A stretch of 64,000 nt of DNA from the NCBI GenBank assembly GCA_030017655.1, contig JASEIM010000008.1:22535-86534 (forward strand), given 5' to 3'. Below are positions 55,025-63,869 of the stretch, piece by piece. Source of the DNA: Methanobacterium sp. GTDB lineage: Archaea; Methanobacteriota; Methanobacteria; Methanobacteriales; Methanobacteriaceae. Numbering within the stretch: the stretch's first letter is position 1; every line of letters starts with the position of its first letter. The notes under the pieces were generated by a model. It was given only the letters and a program-made list of their open reading frames with translations, was not told the DNA's origin and searched no databases. A program made the position numbers and the translations under genes.

Positions 55025-55504
55025 ATGATCTGTGTTGTTGGATTCGGAAACTTGCTACTTGGAGATGATGGAGTAGGAATCAGAATAATTCAGAGGCTAA
55101 AAATGATGGATCTCCCAAGTCAAGTAGATATAATAGATGCCGGAGTATATGGGGCGACTTTGTTTAGTTTAGTTGAAAAATACAATAAAATCATTGTTGT
55201 TGATGCTTTTAGATCCAATTGTGATATTGAAAACATCCTTTTCATGAAAGCATCTCAAATAATAAAAGAAAAAGAGAAGTATTATTTCTCAGGGCATGAT
55301 TTAAGCCTGTTTGATATATTTTCAATGATGAAATCAGTCCATTCAGAAAAGATCCTGAATAATGTATGCATTCTTGGTATCAGGATTCATAAAATTGAAG
55401 AATCATTAGAACTCTCAGATGATGTAACAAAAAGTGCAGAAAGAGCTGTAAACATGATAAAAGACAATTTTCTAAGGGGTGATGAATCATGGATGAATCA
55501 TTAA
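55025..55504 (+). CDS. Hydrogenase maturation protease
   Basis: 159 residues from the ATG at 55025, which follows AGTGGG; the longer frame from 54980 would overlap the large subunit gene and its hairpin. GFGNLLLGDDGVG (residues 6-18) is the family signature with the metal-binding Asp. A second Asp is in IIDAGVYG and the metal His in SGHDLSL. It should cut the large subunit C-terminus after nickel insertion, inside the cell and before export. It overlaps tatC by 16 bases. Confidence 0.93.
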   Translation: MICVVGFGNLLLGDDGVGIRIIQRLKMMDLPSQVDIIDAGVYGATLFSLVEKYNKIIVVDAFRSNCDIENILFMKASQIIKEKEKYYFSGHDLSLFDIFSMMKSVHSEKILNNVCILGIRIHKIEESLELSDDVTKSAERAVNMIKDNFLRGDESWMNH

Positions 55505-56226
55505 TTTCACATTTTGAAGAACTAAGAAGTAGATTGATAAGGATAGTTATAGTAGTTCTTGGATTATCCTGTGTAACATTTCCCTTTGCTAATCAACTTC
55601 TTATTAGAATTCAGAAGGATTTACTTCCCGAAGGAGTTCGTTTAATCGTGACAAGCCCATTAGAAGCAGTATGGGCGCAAATAGAAGTATCTTTACTTGT
55701 TGCATTTGTAATTGCTCTACCATACATTATATATGAAGTCATGAAATTTTTAAAACCTGCCCTCAAAGGTTCTGAGAAATCTTTTTTAATAAAAACTATA
55801 CCTCCTGCATTAATACTTTTTGGAATTGGAGCCATATTTACCTACAAAACAGTGCTTGTAACAACATTAGGTTTCCTTATTGGTTATGCAACCTCTGCAG
55901 AAGTTACACCACTATTAACTTTAGGAGATTTTATTTCATTTGCTCTTCTTATGATACTGACATTCGGGCTCCTATTTGAATTACCACTAATTTGCTGTGC
56001 CCTTGCATCTCTTGAGTTAATTGATTCTAATACACTTACAGGTAACAGAAAAGAAGCTTATGTAGGTATTTTAGTAATTGCAGGGATTTTAACACCTGAT
56101 CCAACACCATTCACCCAACTTATCGTCACATTCCCTATGATCCTCTTATTTGAGGTGAGTGTTCTTTTGACAAAATACATCCATAGAGATAAAAAAACGG
56201 AGGTCGCAAATGCATCGATTGGTTAA
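55489..56226 (+). CDS. tatC: Twin-arginine translocase subunit TatC
   Basis: 245 residues and about six helices. The N-terminus DESLISHFEELRSRL is the classic TatC start and contains the conserved HxxELR. FELPL (about residue 165) holds the conserved Glu. It recognises RR signal peptides. The gene is inside the hydrogenase operon and overlaps the protease gene, so it is almost certainly dedicated to exporting the hydrogenase. Confidence 0.94.
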   Translation: MDESLISHFEELRSRLIRIVIVVLGLSCVTFPFANQLLIRIQKDLLPEGVRLIVTSPLEAVWAQIEVSLLVAFVIALPYIIYEVMKFLKPALKGSEKSFLIKTIPPALILFGIGAIFTYKTVLVTTLGFLIGYATSAEVTPLLTLGDFISFALLMILTFGLLFELPLICCALASLELIDSNTLTGNRKEAYVGILVIAGILTPDPTPFTQLIVTFPMILLFEVSVLLTKYIHRDKKTEVANASIG

Positions 56227-56238
56227 GGAGGTGAAAGA

Positions 56239-56523
56239 ATGATTGGTGGACTGGGAATGCCAGAACTTCTGATAATTCTCTTTGTGGTACTTCTACTTTT
56301 CGGTTCAAAGAAGCTCCCTGAACTTGCCAAAGGAATGGGCAAAGCTATGGGAGAATTCAAAAGAACTCAGCGTGAAACAGAATTTAAAATAAAAGAAGAG
56401 CCAACACAAGTAAAAGAAACAGATATAACAGCAGATAAAAAAGAAGAAGAAATTAAATTAGAGACTGAATCTAAAGAAGAAACGCTGCAAACAACTGAAA
56501 AATCAGGAATTAAAGCGAAATAG
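56239..56523 (+). CDS. tatA: Twin-arginine translocase subunit TatA
   Basis: 94 residues. One helix (about 7-22, MPELLIILFVVLLLFG) is followed by SKKLPELAKGMGKAMGEFK, the family amphipathic helix, and a long acidic/Lys tail. AAGGAGGTGA gives an ideal ribosome binding site, stronger than that of tatC, in line with the high TatA copy number needed. It lies 12 bases after tatC. Confidence 0.95.
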   Translation: MIGGLGMPELLIILFVVLLLFGSKKLPELAKGMGKAMGEFKRTQRETEFKIKEEPTQVKETDITADKKEEEIKLETESKEETLQTTEKSGIKAK

Positions 56524-56586
56524 TAAAATTTTAGTCTGACTTAATTTCTTCTTTTAAATATTTTTTGTTAAAATGGAGGTGAAAAG

Positions 56587-57249
56587 ATGAAAAAGGAATA
56601 TTTAATCTTAATCGCTGTTTTTGTAGCTGTCATTGCATTGTTTACATCAGTATATGGACTTTCCAGATCACCAAATGTCTCTGCAAGCCCAATAACATCA
56701 TGGAGTTCGCAAATGCAGTATCCTCAAATAGATGCCACTTCATTTGTAGACCCTTCTGCCAGAGTAATTGGAGATGTGACTATTGGAAGTAATGTTTATA
56801 TAGGACCTAGTGCATCAGTCCGTGGTGATGAGGGATCACCTATTTTCATAGGCGATGGATCCAATATCCAGGATGGAGTGGTAGTACACGGTCTTAAAGA
56901 CCCCCGAGTTGTTGTTGGGGATAAAAATTATTCAGTTTACGTTGGAAGAGAAGTTTCAATGGCACATGGAAGTGTGATTCACGGTCCTGTCTTTATAGGT
57001 GATAAAAGCTTTATTGGCTTTGGTGCGGTGATATTTAAAGCAAACATAGGTAAAAACTGTGTTATACTTCACAATGCAGTGGTAACAGACAATGTAAATA
57101 TACCTGATGGTAAGCTTGTCCCTGCAGGTGCAGTAATAGATACTCAGGCAAAGGCAGACGCACTAACCGAAGTTACAGAGGACCTAAAAGAACTACCTCA
57201 CGAAGTTGTAACAGTCAATAAAGAATTGGCAAAGACATACAAAAGCTAA
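56587..57249 (+). CDS. Exported gamma-class carbonic anhydrase (Cam-like)
   Basis: 220 residues. An N-terminal hydrophobic segment (about 4-24) directs export, by cleavage or as an anchor. A left-handed beta helix of hexapeptide repeats follows (VIGDVTIGSNVYIGPSASV). The metal ligands of Cam-type enzymes are all there: H101 (VVVHG), H127 and H132 (MAHGSVIHGP), with R79, D81 and E82 in VRGDEG. GGAGGTGA lies before the ATG. It hydrates CO2 to bicarbonate and a proton outside the cell. A strong terminator follows, so it closes the hydrogenase operon. Confidence 0.92.
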   Translation: MKKEYLILIAVFVAVIALFTSVYGLSRSPNVSASPITSWSSQMQYPQIDATSFVDPSARVIGDVTIGSNVYIGPSASVRGDEGSPIFIGDGSNIQDGVVVHGLKDPRVVVGDKNYSVYVGREVSMAHGSVIHGPVFIGDKSFIGFGAVIFKANIGKNCVILHNAVVTDNVNIPDGKLVPAGAVIDTQAKADALTEVTEDLKELPHEVVTVNKELAKTYKS

Positions 57250-57333
57250 GGGGAATAATATCTCATTTTTATATTTCCCCACTAATTTTAAGAATAAATG
57301 AGTCAATATCCCCTTAGTTTTTTATTTTTTTTA
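57246..57333 (+). terminator. Terminator of the hydrogenase-Tat-carbonic anhydrase operon
   Basis: CTAAGGGGA (57246-57254, containing the stop codon) pairs with TCCCCTTAG (57309-57317). An inner alternative uses GGGGAA with TTCCCC near 57280. A long T-rich run follows directly. It fits transcription termination and marks the end of the operon. Confidence 0.7.
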
Positions 57334-57866
57334 TTACTGAGATTTTTTTGCATGTTGATCTTAATTTAATCCAACTTTTAAGAAGTGAATAAGCTTCATG
57401 AATCATGAAATTGATGAAAGAAGCTCTACACAATCCCAAAATATCTGTCTCCAAAGAAGGATTTTAAAAAGATTAAAGAAGTAGATCAAATAATTAGCAA
57501 ATATTATTAAATAAGATTTTATTCATAAAAGACATTTCAATAGCTATAAATACTTGTATTTGCTTAACCATGAATCATACTTTAAAACATGTGATTCCTG
57601 AATCTGAACTTTAAAAGAACAAACAACTAACAAAAAATGAATCTAAAAAGTTATTATATAATATTACTAAATTTAATGTTATTACTTAAATTATTAGATA
57701 TATATTGAATAATTAATAATATTACTAGACCTTAATGATATCCTAATCACAAATAAAGAATATTTAGCATTTTTATTTAATATTATACGTTTCATTATTA
57801 AAAAAAACAATTTATATGTTTTTTCAGGAAAAATACTAGTCACGGCTTGATTTAGGTTTTGTTATT
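57334..57866. other. Spacer between the hydrogenase operon and the PAS/GAF gene
   Basis: About 530 bases, A+T-rich. A 20-codon ATG frame near 57411 has no ribosome binding site. A TATA-like stretch near 57700-57800 may serve the next gene. No RNA gene was seen. Confidence 0.4.
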
Positions 57867-59972
57867 ATGCAGTACCAAAAAAAGAAAAAAACTCAAAATA
57901 AAAATGAATCTGAAGAAATATATAAATTTCCTATTGGTAAATCTAAAGTTCCAATTAACATCTTCTCTGAGGATATGAAGATTTTAGATGTAAATAAAGG
58001 GCTAATTCAAATCTCAGGATATTCTAAGAAAGAGCTCACATCGATGAAATTGAAAGATATATACCCCGAATCGGCTGAAATTTTGATTGAAGGAATTAAA
58101 AAGAAGGTTGATAATAAAGAATTTCCTATTTTTAAAGTTAACTTGCATAATAAGAAGGGGAAGATTATACCTGTTGAAATAGTTGTCACTGAACATAAAA
58201 ACTTATATGGTCCCGGAACTGTCTTTCAAGGTACTGTAAGAGATAGTAATGCATTTATGCATATGAATAACAATTTAGCGGATATTGAGAAGAGTTTTAG
58301 AACGTTAGCCGAGGCTACGTTTAATATAATAATGATTTTTGATCGGGATTGCAGAAATATTTATGTGAATCCAGCTATTGAAAAGTTAAGTGGTATTCCT
58401 CCAGAGGATTTTATTGGAAAAACATTTGTACAACTTGGTTTATCAAATAATTTAGTTAAACTATGTGAAGAGGCTATTTATAATGTTTTTGAAGCCAAGA
58501 CCAATCGTCGTGTTGAATTAAAACTTCCTAATAACAAGCAGATTGATGCGTTATTAGTGCCTGAATTTGATGAGAAAGGCTATGTAAAGGTTGTTATAGT
58601 TTATGCACAAGATATCACTGATTATAAGCATATAGAAGAGAGATTGAAGGAAAGTGAGGATAAATATCATGGATTTGTCAATAGTTGCGTTGACGCTGTG
58701 ATATCTGTTGATATGCAGATGAGGATCATTATGTGGAATCCTGCAGCAGAGAAATTATTTGGTTATAATGAAAAGGAGATATTGGGAAAAAGTTTAATGA
58801 AGATTGTTCCAAAAAGATACAGGAAAAGAAAAGAAAAAGGATTTGATGAATATAAGAAAACCCATTCAGGCGCTTTTATAGGAAAAACTGGAGAACTCAA
58901 AGGATTAAGAAAAGACGGAACCGAAATTCCTATAGAACTTTCTGTTTTGTCAACAAGAGTAAGAGATAAAGAAATTACTATGGCGATTATTAGGGATATC
59001 ACTGAACGTAAAATGATGGAAGAATCACTGCGGAATAGTGAAGAATATCAAAGAACCATTTTTTCTTCTATCCATACGGGTATTATCGTGGTTGATGAAA
59101 GGACTCATGAAATAATTGATGTGAATCGAATTGCTGCTGACACTATAGGTGTTTCAAAAGAGAAAATTATTGGGAATATATGTCATAAATATGTATGTCC
59201 TGCAGATGAAGGTAAATGCCCTATCAGCGACCTTGATCAGGTTGTAGATAATTCTGAGCGTGTTTTATTGAATGTTAATGGCAAAGAGATACCCATATTA
59301 AAAACTGTTGTTCCAATAAAGTTAAATGGACGTGAGTGCATTCTTGAAAGTTTTATTGACATCACTGAGCGTAAAAAGATGGAAATGGCATTGTCATGGG
59401 AAATGGCAATTAATAATGCTTTGGCTAAATTATCAAAAAAACTCCTCTCTCAAGCCTCAATTGAGGATATCACATATCTTGTTTTAAAATATGCCAAGGA
59501 TCTAACCCAAAGCAAAGATGGTTTTGTTGGATATATTGATCCAGAAACAGGTTATTTAATAGTTCCTAACCCAACACGAAATTTCAGGGAAAAACGTAAG
59601 ATTAAAGACAAGAACATAATTTTTAAGACATTTCGAGGATTGTGGGGTTGGGTGTTGAATAATAAAGAGTCAATTCTCACAAATGATCCAGCATGGGATC
59701 CAAGATCAACTGGAACTCCTGAAAGTCATATTGCAATCAATAGTTTTGTATCTGCTCCCGCAATGATAGAGGATAAATTAGTAGGGCAAGTTGCTTTGGC
59801 TAACTCAGATCATGATTATACTAAAGAAGATCTAAAACTGATAGAACGTTTAGCAGATATCTATGCTATTGCTATTAACCGTCAGTTATTAGAGGAAAAA
59901 ATTCATAAGAGTGAAGAAAAACACAGGAAAATTGTTGAAAAATTTTTAGAAACTGTATCCGAGAATAAGTGA
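57867..59972 (+). CDS. Multi-PAS and GAF sensor protein without a kinase domain
   Basis: 701 residues. By eye there are four PAS units at about 25-130, 140-255, 265-385 and 395-505, separated by DITER-type linkers, then a GAF domain at about 520-670. The last residues are a short coiled coil (LLEEKIHKSEEKHRKIVEKFL) and then stop. No HisKA, ATPase or other output is present. The fourth PAS holds a Cys-rich loop, CHKYVC..DEGKCP, that could bind haem or a metal. No membrane helix is seen. It may pass signals by binding a separate kinase, or it is a kinase that lost its end. It lies 620 bases after the hydrogenase operon. Confidence 0.85.
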   Translation: MQYQKKKKTQNKNESEEIYKFPIGKSKVPINIFSEDMKILDVNKGLIQISGYSKKELTSMKLKDIYPESAEILIEGIKKKVDNKEFPIFKVNLHNKKGKIIPVEIVVTEHKNLYGPGTVFQGTVRDSNAFMHMNNNLADIEKSFRTLAEATFNIIMIFDRDCRNIYVNPAIEKLSGIPPEDFIGKTFVQLGLSNNLVKLCEEAIYNVFEAKTNRRVELKLPNNKQIDALLVPEFDEKGYVKVVIVYAQDITDYKHIEERLKESEDKYHGFVNSCVDAVISVDMQMRIIMWNPAAEKLFGYNEKEILGKSLMKIVPKRYRKRKEKGFDEYKKTHSGAFIGKTGELKGLRKDGTEIPIELSVLSTRVRDKEITMAIIRDITERKMMEESLRNSEEYQRTIFSSIHTGIIVVDERTHEIIDVNRIAADTIGVSKEKIIGNICHKYVCPADEGKCPISDLDQVVDNSERVLLNVNGKEIPILKTVVPIKLNGRECILESFIDITERKKMEMALSWEMAINNALAKLSKKLLSQASIEDITYLVLKYAKDLTQSKDGFVGYIDPETGYLIVPNPTRNFREKRKIKDKNIIFKTFRGLWGWVLNNKESILTNDPAWDPRSTGTPESHIAINSFVSAPAMIEDKLVGQVALANSDHDYTKEDLKLIERLADIYAIAINRQLLEEKIHKSEEKHRKIVEKFLETVSENK

Positions 59973-60219
59973 GATCAAAAATCTAAGAGCATGTGTATAA
60001 TATTAATATTTTTAAGTGTCAGTGTATGTTATAGTAGATGTTTCTAATTTTGCTTTCTTTGTTCTTAGTCTATCATTTACTTGCGGAGACTCGTACTGCA
60101 AAACATGTATTGAGTTAAAAAAATAAATATTTAGAAATAAATGAAAAAATAGAATTAATTGAAATATAAACTGTTTCTAGGGAACTTTTAATTAAAGTCC
60201 TATAATATAATAGATTAAA

Positions 60220-62403
60220 TTATTTTCCAAGATTTGCAATTTCCCCAGCAAATGCTCCGAGCACTTTTTTGGATAATCCCTCAACAAACTTGAGAGAACC
60301 AGCACATTCGTGTCCACCACCATCTATTCCTGCTTCTGGGATTTCATCTACAAGTTTTAAAATAATAGTGTTCAAATTGAACCCGAACTTTTCATTTACG
60401 GCGTCTGTTGCCCTTATAACACCAAAATCAGGACCATATGATAGTGTTATGATTGGGTTTTCTTCCCCGTATTTCTTTACCATAGTATCATGCACATAAC
60501 CAGTGGTTTTGCCTGGAGCAGGGTAAGTGAACTTGTGAGCATATTTTTCAACATCTAAAACGTTGAATATTATTCCATTATCCAGCTTTTGTGTTTTTAA
60601 ATTTGGAAGTGCGGCTCTTAACTGATTTTTAACCCTCTTTTCTGATTCACTGTAAAGTGCTTCAATGAGTTTTGCATGCTTATCACGGTTTCCAATGCCG
60701 AGAATCGTGTCAATTATACCTCTACCATTCATAAACCTCAGATAAAAGGCTTCAAAGTCTATACATGTTGCTATTTTTTCAAGATCTTCACGAGAATAGC
60801 CTCTGGAATCAGCGATTTCAATATATTTTTGGGCTTCATCAGAGCTTGCATGGTCTCCCACAGCAGCTATTCCTGGTAAATGCATCACTGAATCCTTAAT
60901 TTCAGGATTTATCATCTTTGCAACTTCAAAAGCCAGTGCTCCTGCTGTAATCTCAGAATTACCACCTACCAGGTATGGATTAACATGTACATCAACATAA
61001 TCATCTACAGCTACTCTTTCATTTTCTACTTCGCCAGGATAGTGATGATCTATGACTACAATTTCTATATCATAAATTTTAGCCTTGATAAGAGCTAAAA
61101 GGTCTTCTTCAGTTGATCCATTATCAAGAAGAACTATTAAAGGCAGTTTCTGACCATGTCTTTCCATATCCTCCAGTGCAAAGGAAAGATCCTTTACAAC
61201 ATCCTCTATTTCATAAAATGGAGCTTTACTTGGTGCCCTTTTAAAGAAATGCCACTCTGCATCACTTCCAGGGTTAATATCCCTTATAAGTGGAATTACA
61301 GCCTTTTCCATGGCAACTCCTGCGCATATTCCGTCTGCATCAGCGTGATGCCTTACAAGGATTGATCTTCCATCAAAAATAGCCTTTCTAATTGCTTTTG
61401 CAGCAAGATGCATTCTGCCCCGTAACTTATCAAGGGTTTCACTTTCAATCATTAAATCTGTGGTTTCAGGCTCGGCTTTTTTGTCAATTGCCTCATCAAT
61501 TAATCTTCTGGCCTGAATTGACTCTTTTCCATGAAGCTTTTCTATTGATTCTGATTCTATCTGTATTTTACCACTGTGAAGATTTACCTCTCCCAGTACT
61601 TCCACTATATTCCCGATGTTTATATGAGGATAAACTCTTATTCCGGGCTCATCAAATGCTGCTGCCCATGTGGTAGATGTTTCATCAGAAATGGTAAATA
61701 TTGTAGGTCCTGAGGTCTGCTGGATTTGAATAACTTCCCCCACTATCCTCACAGATTTTTTTACATAGTTAGTGGTTATTTCACCAATTAATGTTCTTGA
61801 AATATTTTTTCTGAGTTTAACAATCTCATATTTGTCTTTAATATTCGATTTTGCAAGATCAACTTCATCTTTACCGCCTTTACCCTTCTTAATATCAATT
61901 ACTTTTACAATTAGGTCGTCGCCTACATTAAATCCAAGATTTCGACCTCTTAAAAGACCGAAAACCTTTTTTGAAAGGCTTATAAATATTCCCCAATCTT
62001 CAACTCTGGTAACTTTTCCTTTATAATCTGCACCAATTTCAAGATCGTTTATATCACACGCAGGGTGCAGCATATAAACTTTGTTTTTAACTTCACAATC
62101 CTTACAGTAGTCTCCTGATTCAATCCTTACACCACATTTTTTACACTGGTTAATTTCACCTTTACCTCCACATGCAGTGCATTCTTCAGTTACTTCTATC
62201 TCACCTTTACCTTTACAGACACTGCATGGAACTTCATGTTCCTCATTTAAGTCAAAACGTTGTGCTGCACCTTTAGAAATACCTTTTACGTGTTTTTTAA
62301 TATCAACTTCGCTTTTAACACCGCTTCCGTGACAGCTTTCACATATTTTATAACTAATAACCTTGTGTCCTTTACCTTTACATTCTAAACATGTTTTAAT
62401 CAT
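60220..62403 (-). CDS. RecJ-like DHH phosphoesterase with DnaJ-type zinc finger and S1/OB domains
   Basis: 727 residues. Two C-x2-C-x-G-x-G units occur at the start (CLECKGKG and CESCHGSG), then more after residue 60 (CSVCKGKG, CTACGGKG), the DnaJ-type zinc finger. A C-x2-C pair (CKKCG) and a CKDC follow. An S1-like domain comes next (about 125-190) and an OB fold (about 200-275). The DHH nuclease core is VRHHADADGICAG, then VVIDHH. The domain order is that of the archaeal COG1107 RecJ-related group. It probably acts on single-stranded DNA or RNA during replication or repair. Confidence 0.9.
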   Translation of the reverse strand: MIKTCLECKGKGHKVISYKICESCHGSGVKSEVDIKKHVKGISKGAAQRFDLNEEHEVPCSVCKGKGEIEVTEECTACGGKGEINQCKKCGVRIESGDYCKDCEVKNKVYMLHPACDINDLEIGADYKGKVTRVEDWGIFISLSKKVFGLLRGRNLGFNVGDDLIVKVIDIKKGKGGKDEVDLAKSNIKDKYEIVKLRKNISRTLIGEITTNYVKKSVRIVGEVIQIQQTSGPTIFTISDETSTTWAAAFDEPGIRVYPHINIGNIVEVLGEVNLHSGKIQIESESIEKLHGKESIQARRLIDEAIDKKAEPETTDLMIESETLDKLRGRMHLAAKAIRKAIFDGRSILVRHHADADGICAGVAMEKAVIPLIRDINPGSDAEWHFFKRAPSKAPFYEIEDVVKDLSFALEDMERHGQKLPLIVLLDNGSTEEDLLALIKAKIYDIEIVVIDHHYPGEVENERVAVDDYVDVHVNPYLVGGNSEITAGALAFEVAKMINPEIKDSVMHLPGIAAVGDHASSDEAQKYIEIADSRGYSREDLEKIATCIDFEAFYLRFMNGRGIIDTILGIGNRDKHAKLIEALYSESEKRVKNQLRAALPNLKTQKLDNGIIFNVLDVEKYAHKFTYPAPGKTTGYVHDTMVKKYGEENPIITLSYGPDFGVIRATDAVNEKFGFNLNTIILKLVDEIPEAGIDGGGHECAGSLKFVEGLSKKVLGAFAGEIANLGK

Positions 62404-62470
62404 AAATATACCTTCTATTATTGGCCGTAAATCATAAATTTGTGGCGAGGAAATATATTTCCCGCGTTTA
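62404..62470 (-). promoter_or_regulatory. Promoter region of the RecJ-like gene
   Basis: The palindrome GGAAATATATTTCC (62449-62462) contains a TATA-like run and lies about 46 bases upstream of the minus-strand ATG. It may act as TATA box and operator at once. The call rests on position and symmetry only. Confidence 0.4.
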
Positions 62471-62680
62471 TTTCTTATTTTTTCTTAATTTTTGAAAGTA
62501 TTGCTTTTTAAAGCCTGAAACTTCAGTTTCGAAAGTTTTAATACTTAATATTTTTCTTCAACTTAAAAAATAAGAATTAAATTTCTATAAACATTATTGA
62601 TATTAATTATCATGTTGTTTTATTATAATTTTGTTAAATATTAAGGCCCAAATTTTTATTTATATTGGTTTTAATTTCAA

Positions 62681-63172
62681 TTATTTAAACTTTGAAGGAT
62701 TATCCTTGACCAGCCTCTCTTTTTTATATTTATATTCAAGTGATTCGTCCATAAATCGATTTGCAAGAGTCACATGAGTATTACCAGTACTATTATTCTT
62801 AATTTGAAGTAAAGGAACTGCTTCTTTAAGTTCCTGTGTAGCATTAAGTCTTAAATCAATTTCTGCCGCTGAATACTTCATATAATCTATAAAAACTGAA
62901 TCTTTGGAATTTTCAGCGTGTTGAAGTCCTTCTTCAGCCAAACTTTTTGCAGATTTAAATTCAGATAATGCTTTATCGCAGTTAGTAGCCGCGCTATCAA
63001 GAGAAAAATTATTAATATCCTCAGCGGCTTTATTATAAAAATTATCTCCATTTTTAAGATTATTATTTATTTTAGAAGAAATATCGTTGATTTTCCCTAT
63101 ATCAGACTGAATGCACCCAGATAATGCTACAATAAACATTATTAACAGCAATATAATAAATTTACTTTTCAT
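62681..63172 (-). CDS. Lipoprotein of unknown function (163 aa)
   Basis: The signal peptide ends in the lipobox ALSGC (residues 16-20), so the mature protein should be lipid-linked outside the membrane. The rest is largely helical and charged, with NNLKNGDNFYNKAAEDINN and KALSEFKSAKSLAEEGLQHAENSKD suggesting coiled coils. No named family was recognised. It is a lone gene between the nuclease and the desulfoferrodoxin operon. Confidence 0.8.
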   Translation of the reverse strand: MKSKFIILLLIMFIVALSGCIQSDIGKINDISSKINNNLKNGDNFYNKAAEDINNFSLDSAATNCDKALSEFKSAKSLAEEGLQHAENSKDSVFIDYMKYSAAEIDLRLNATQELKEAVPLLQIKNNSTGNTHVTLANRFMDESLEYKYKKERLVKDNPSKFK

Positions 63173-63439
63173 AATCTCACTTAAATACTAATTTATAGTT
63201 ACCATATATCTTTGATTCATTATAATATTGTCTTCTAAACATAGTTTAGATGATTAAAGCTGATCTGTAAGTTTTTTATCCAATGTTAACTTGAATAATT
63301 TAAATTCCTCATTATATCCTCACTACAATAAACATATAACTTTAACACTTTAAATTTTACTATTATACCAAAAATTTATAGATTGTAAATTATTATAGAA
63401 ATTAAAATAGTTAAATTAGCCAGCCTATTTATCAATTAA
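63173..63439. other. Spacer between the lipoprotein and the desulfoferrodoxin terminator
   Basis: A+T-rich bases upstream of the lipoprotein gene that presumably hold its promoter. No other frame or RNA structure stands out. Confidence 0.35.
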
Positions 63440-63472
63440 AAATTAAAAAATGAGAATTGGATCTCAATTCTG
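63440..63472 (-). terminator. Terminator of the desulfoferrodoxin operon
   Basis: On the minus strand, just after the stop codon, AGAATTG pairs with CAATTCT (plus-strand 63453-63459 and 63465-63471) around a five-base loop. A T-rich run follows. Confidence 0.55.
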
Positions 63473-63859
63473 TTATCTGGATCTCCAGAGACCGTGGATA
63501 CTGCAGTATTCTCTGGCATGTATTTCGTCAATGTTTTCAATTTCAATATTAAATTCTGCTTCCGGCTTTTCACCGGGTTTTAATACTTTTCTATAAACTT
63601 CATCATTTGCAATTACTTCGATCCATTCAATACAGTGGTTTTCATCCATCGGATGGGGTAATTCCCCTACTTTGACTTTAATACCCTTTTCTGTTTTTTC
63701 AATTACTGGAATATGTTTTTCAGGCCCTAAATCACCTGTTTTTTCTTCAAGCAGTTGCATTGGTTGACCGCAGCATACTAATTTTCCTGTACCGATGTGC
63801 AGAACTTCAATCATGTTTCCACAGATATTGCACCTGTAAACCTGTTTTTCTTCGGTCAT
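63473..63859 (-). CDS. dfx: Desulfoferrodoxin (superoxide reductase, two-iron type)
   Basis: 128 residues from the ATG at 63859. The N-terminal desulforedoxin centre uses C10, C13, C29, C30 (YRCNIC and LVCC). The catalytic centre uses H49, H69, H75, C119 and H122 (EKHIPVIE, HPMDENHC, YCSIHGLW). It reduces superoxide to hydrogen peroxide without making O2, typical of anaerobes. The rubrerythrin-like gene just upstream ends ten bases before this start, so peroxide removal is probably coupled. The longer frame from 63916 would overlap that gene. Confidence 0.95.
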   Translation of the reverse strand: MTEEKQVYRCNICGNMIEVLHIGTGKLVCCGQPMQLLEEKTGDLGPEKHIPVIEKTEKGIKVKVGELPHPMDENHCIEWIEVIANDEVYRKVLKPGEKPEAEFNIEIENIDEIHAREYCSIHGLWRSR

Positions 63860-63869
63860 ATGAACACTC

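Noticed and set aside
57411..57473. 20-codon ATG frame after the hydrogenase operon
   Set aside because: No ribosome binding site and no sign of conservation; could be a remnant but cannot be supported.
60020..60125. Short Cys-containing frame (FTCGDSYCKTC) after the PAS/GAF gene
   Set aside because: Looks a little like a zinc-finger end, but it has no start, no ribosome binding site and stops at once. Too little to call a pseudogene.
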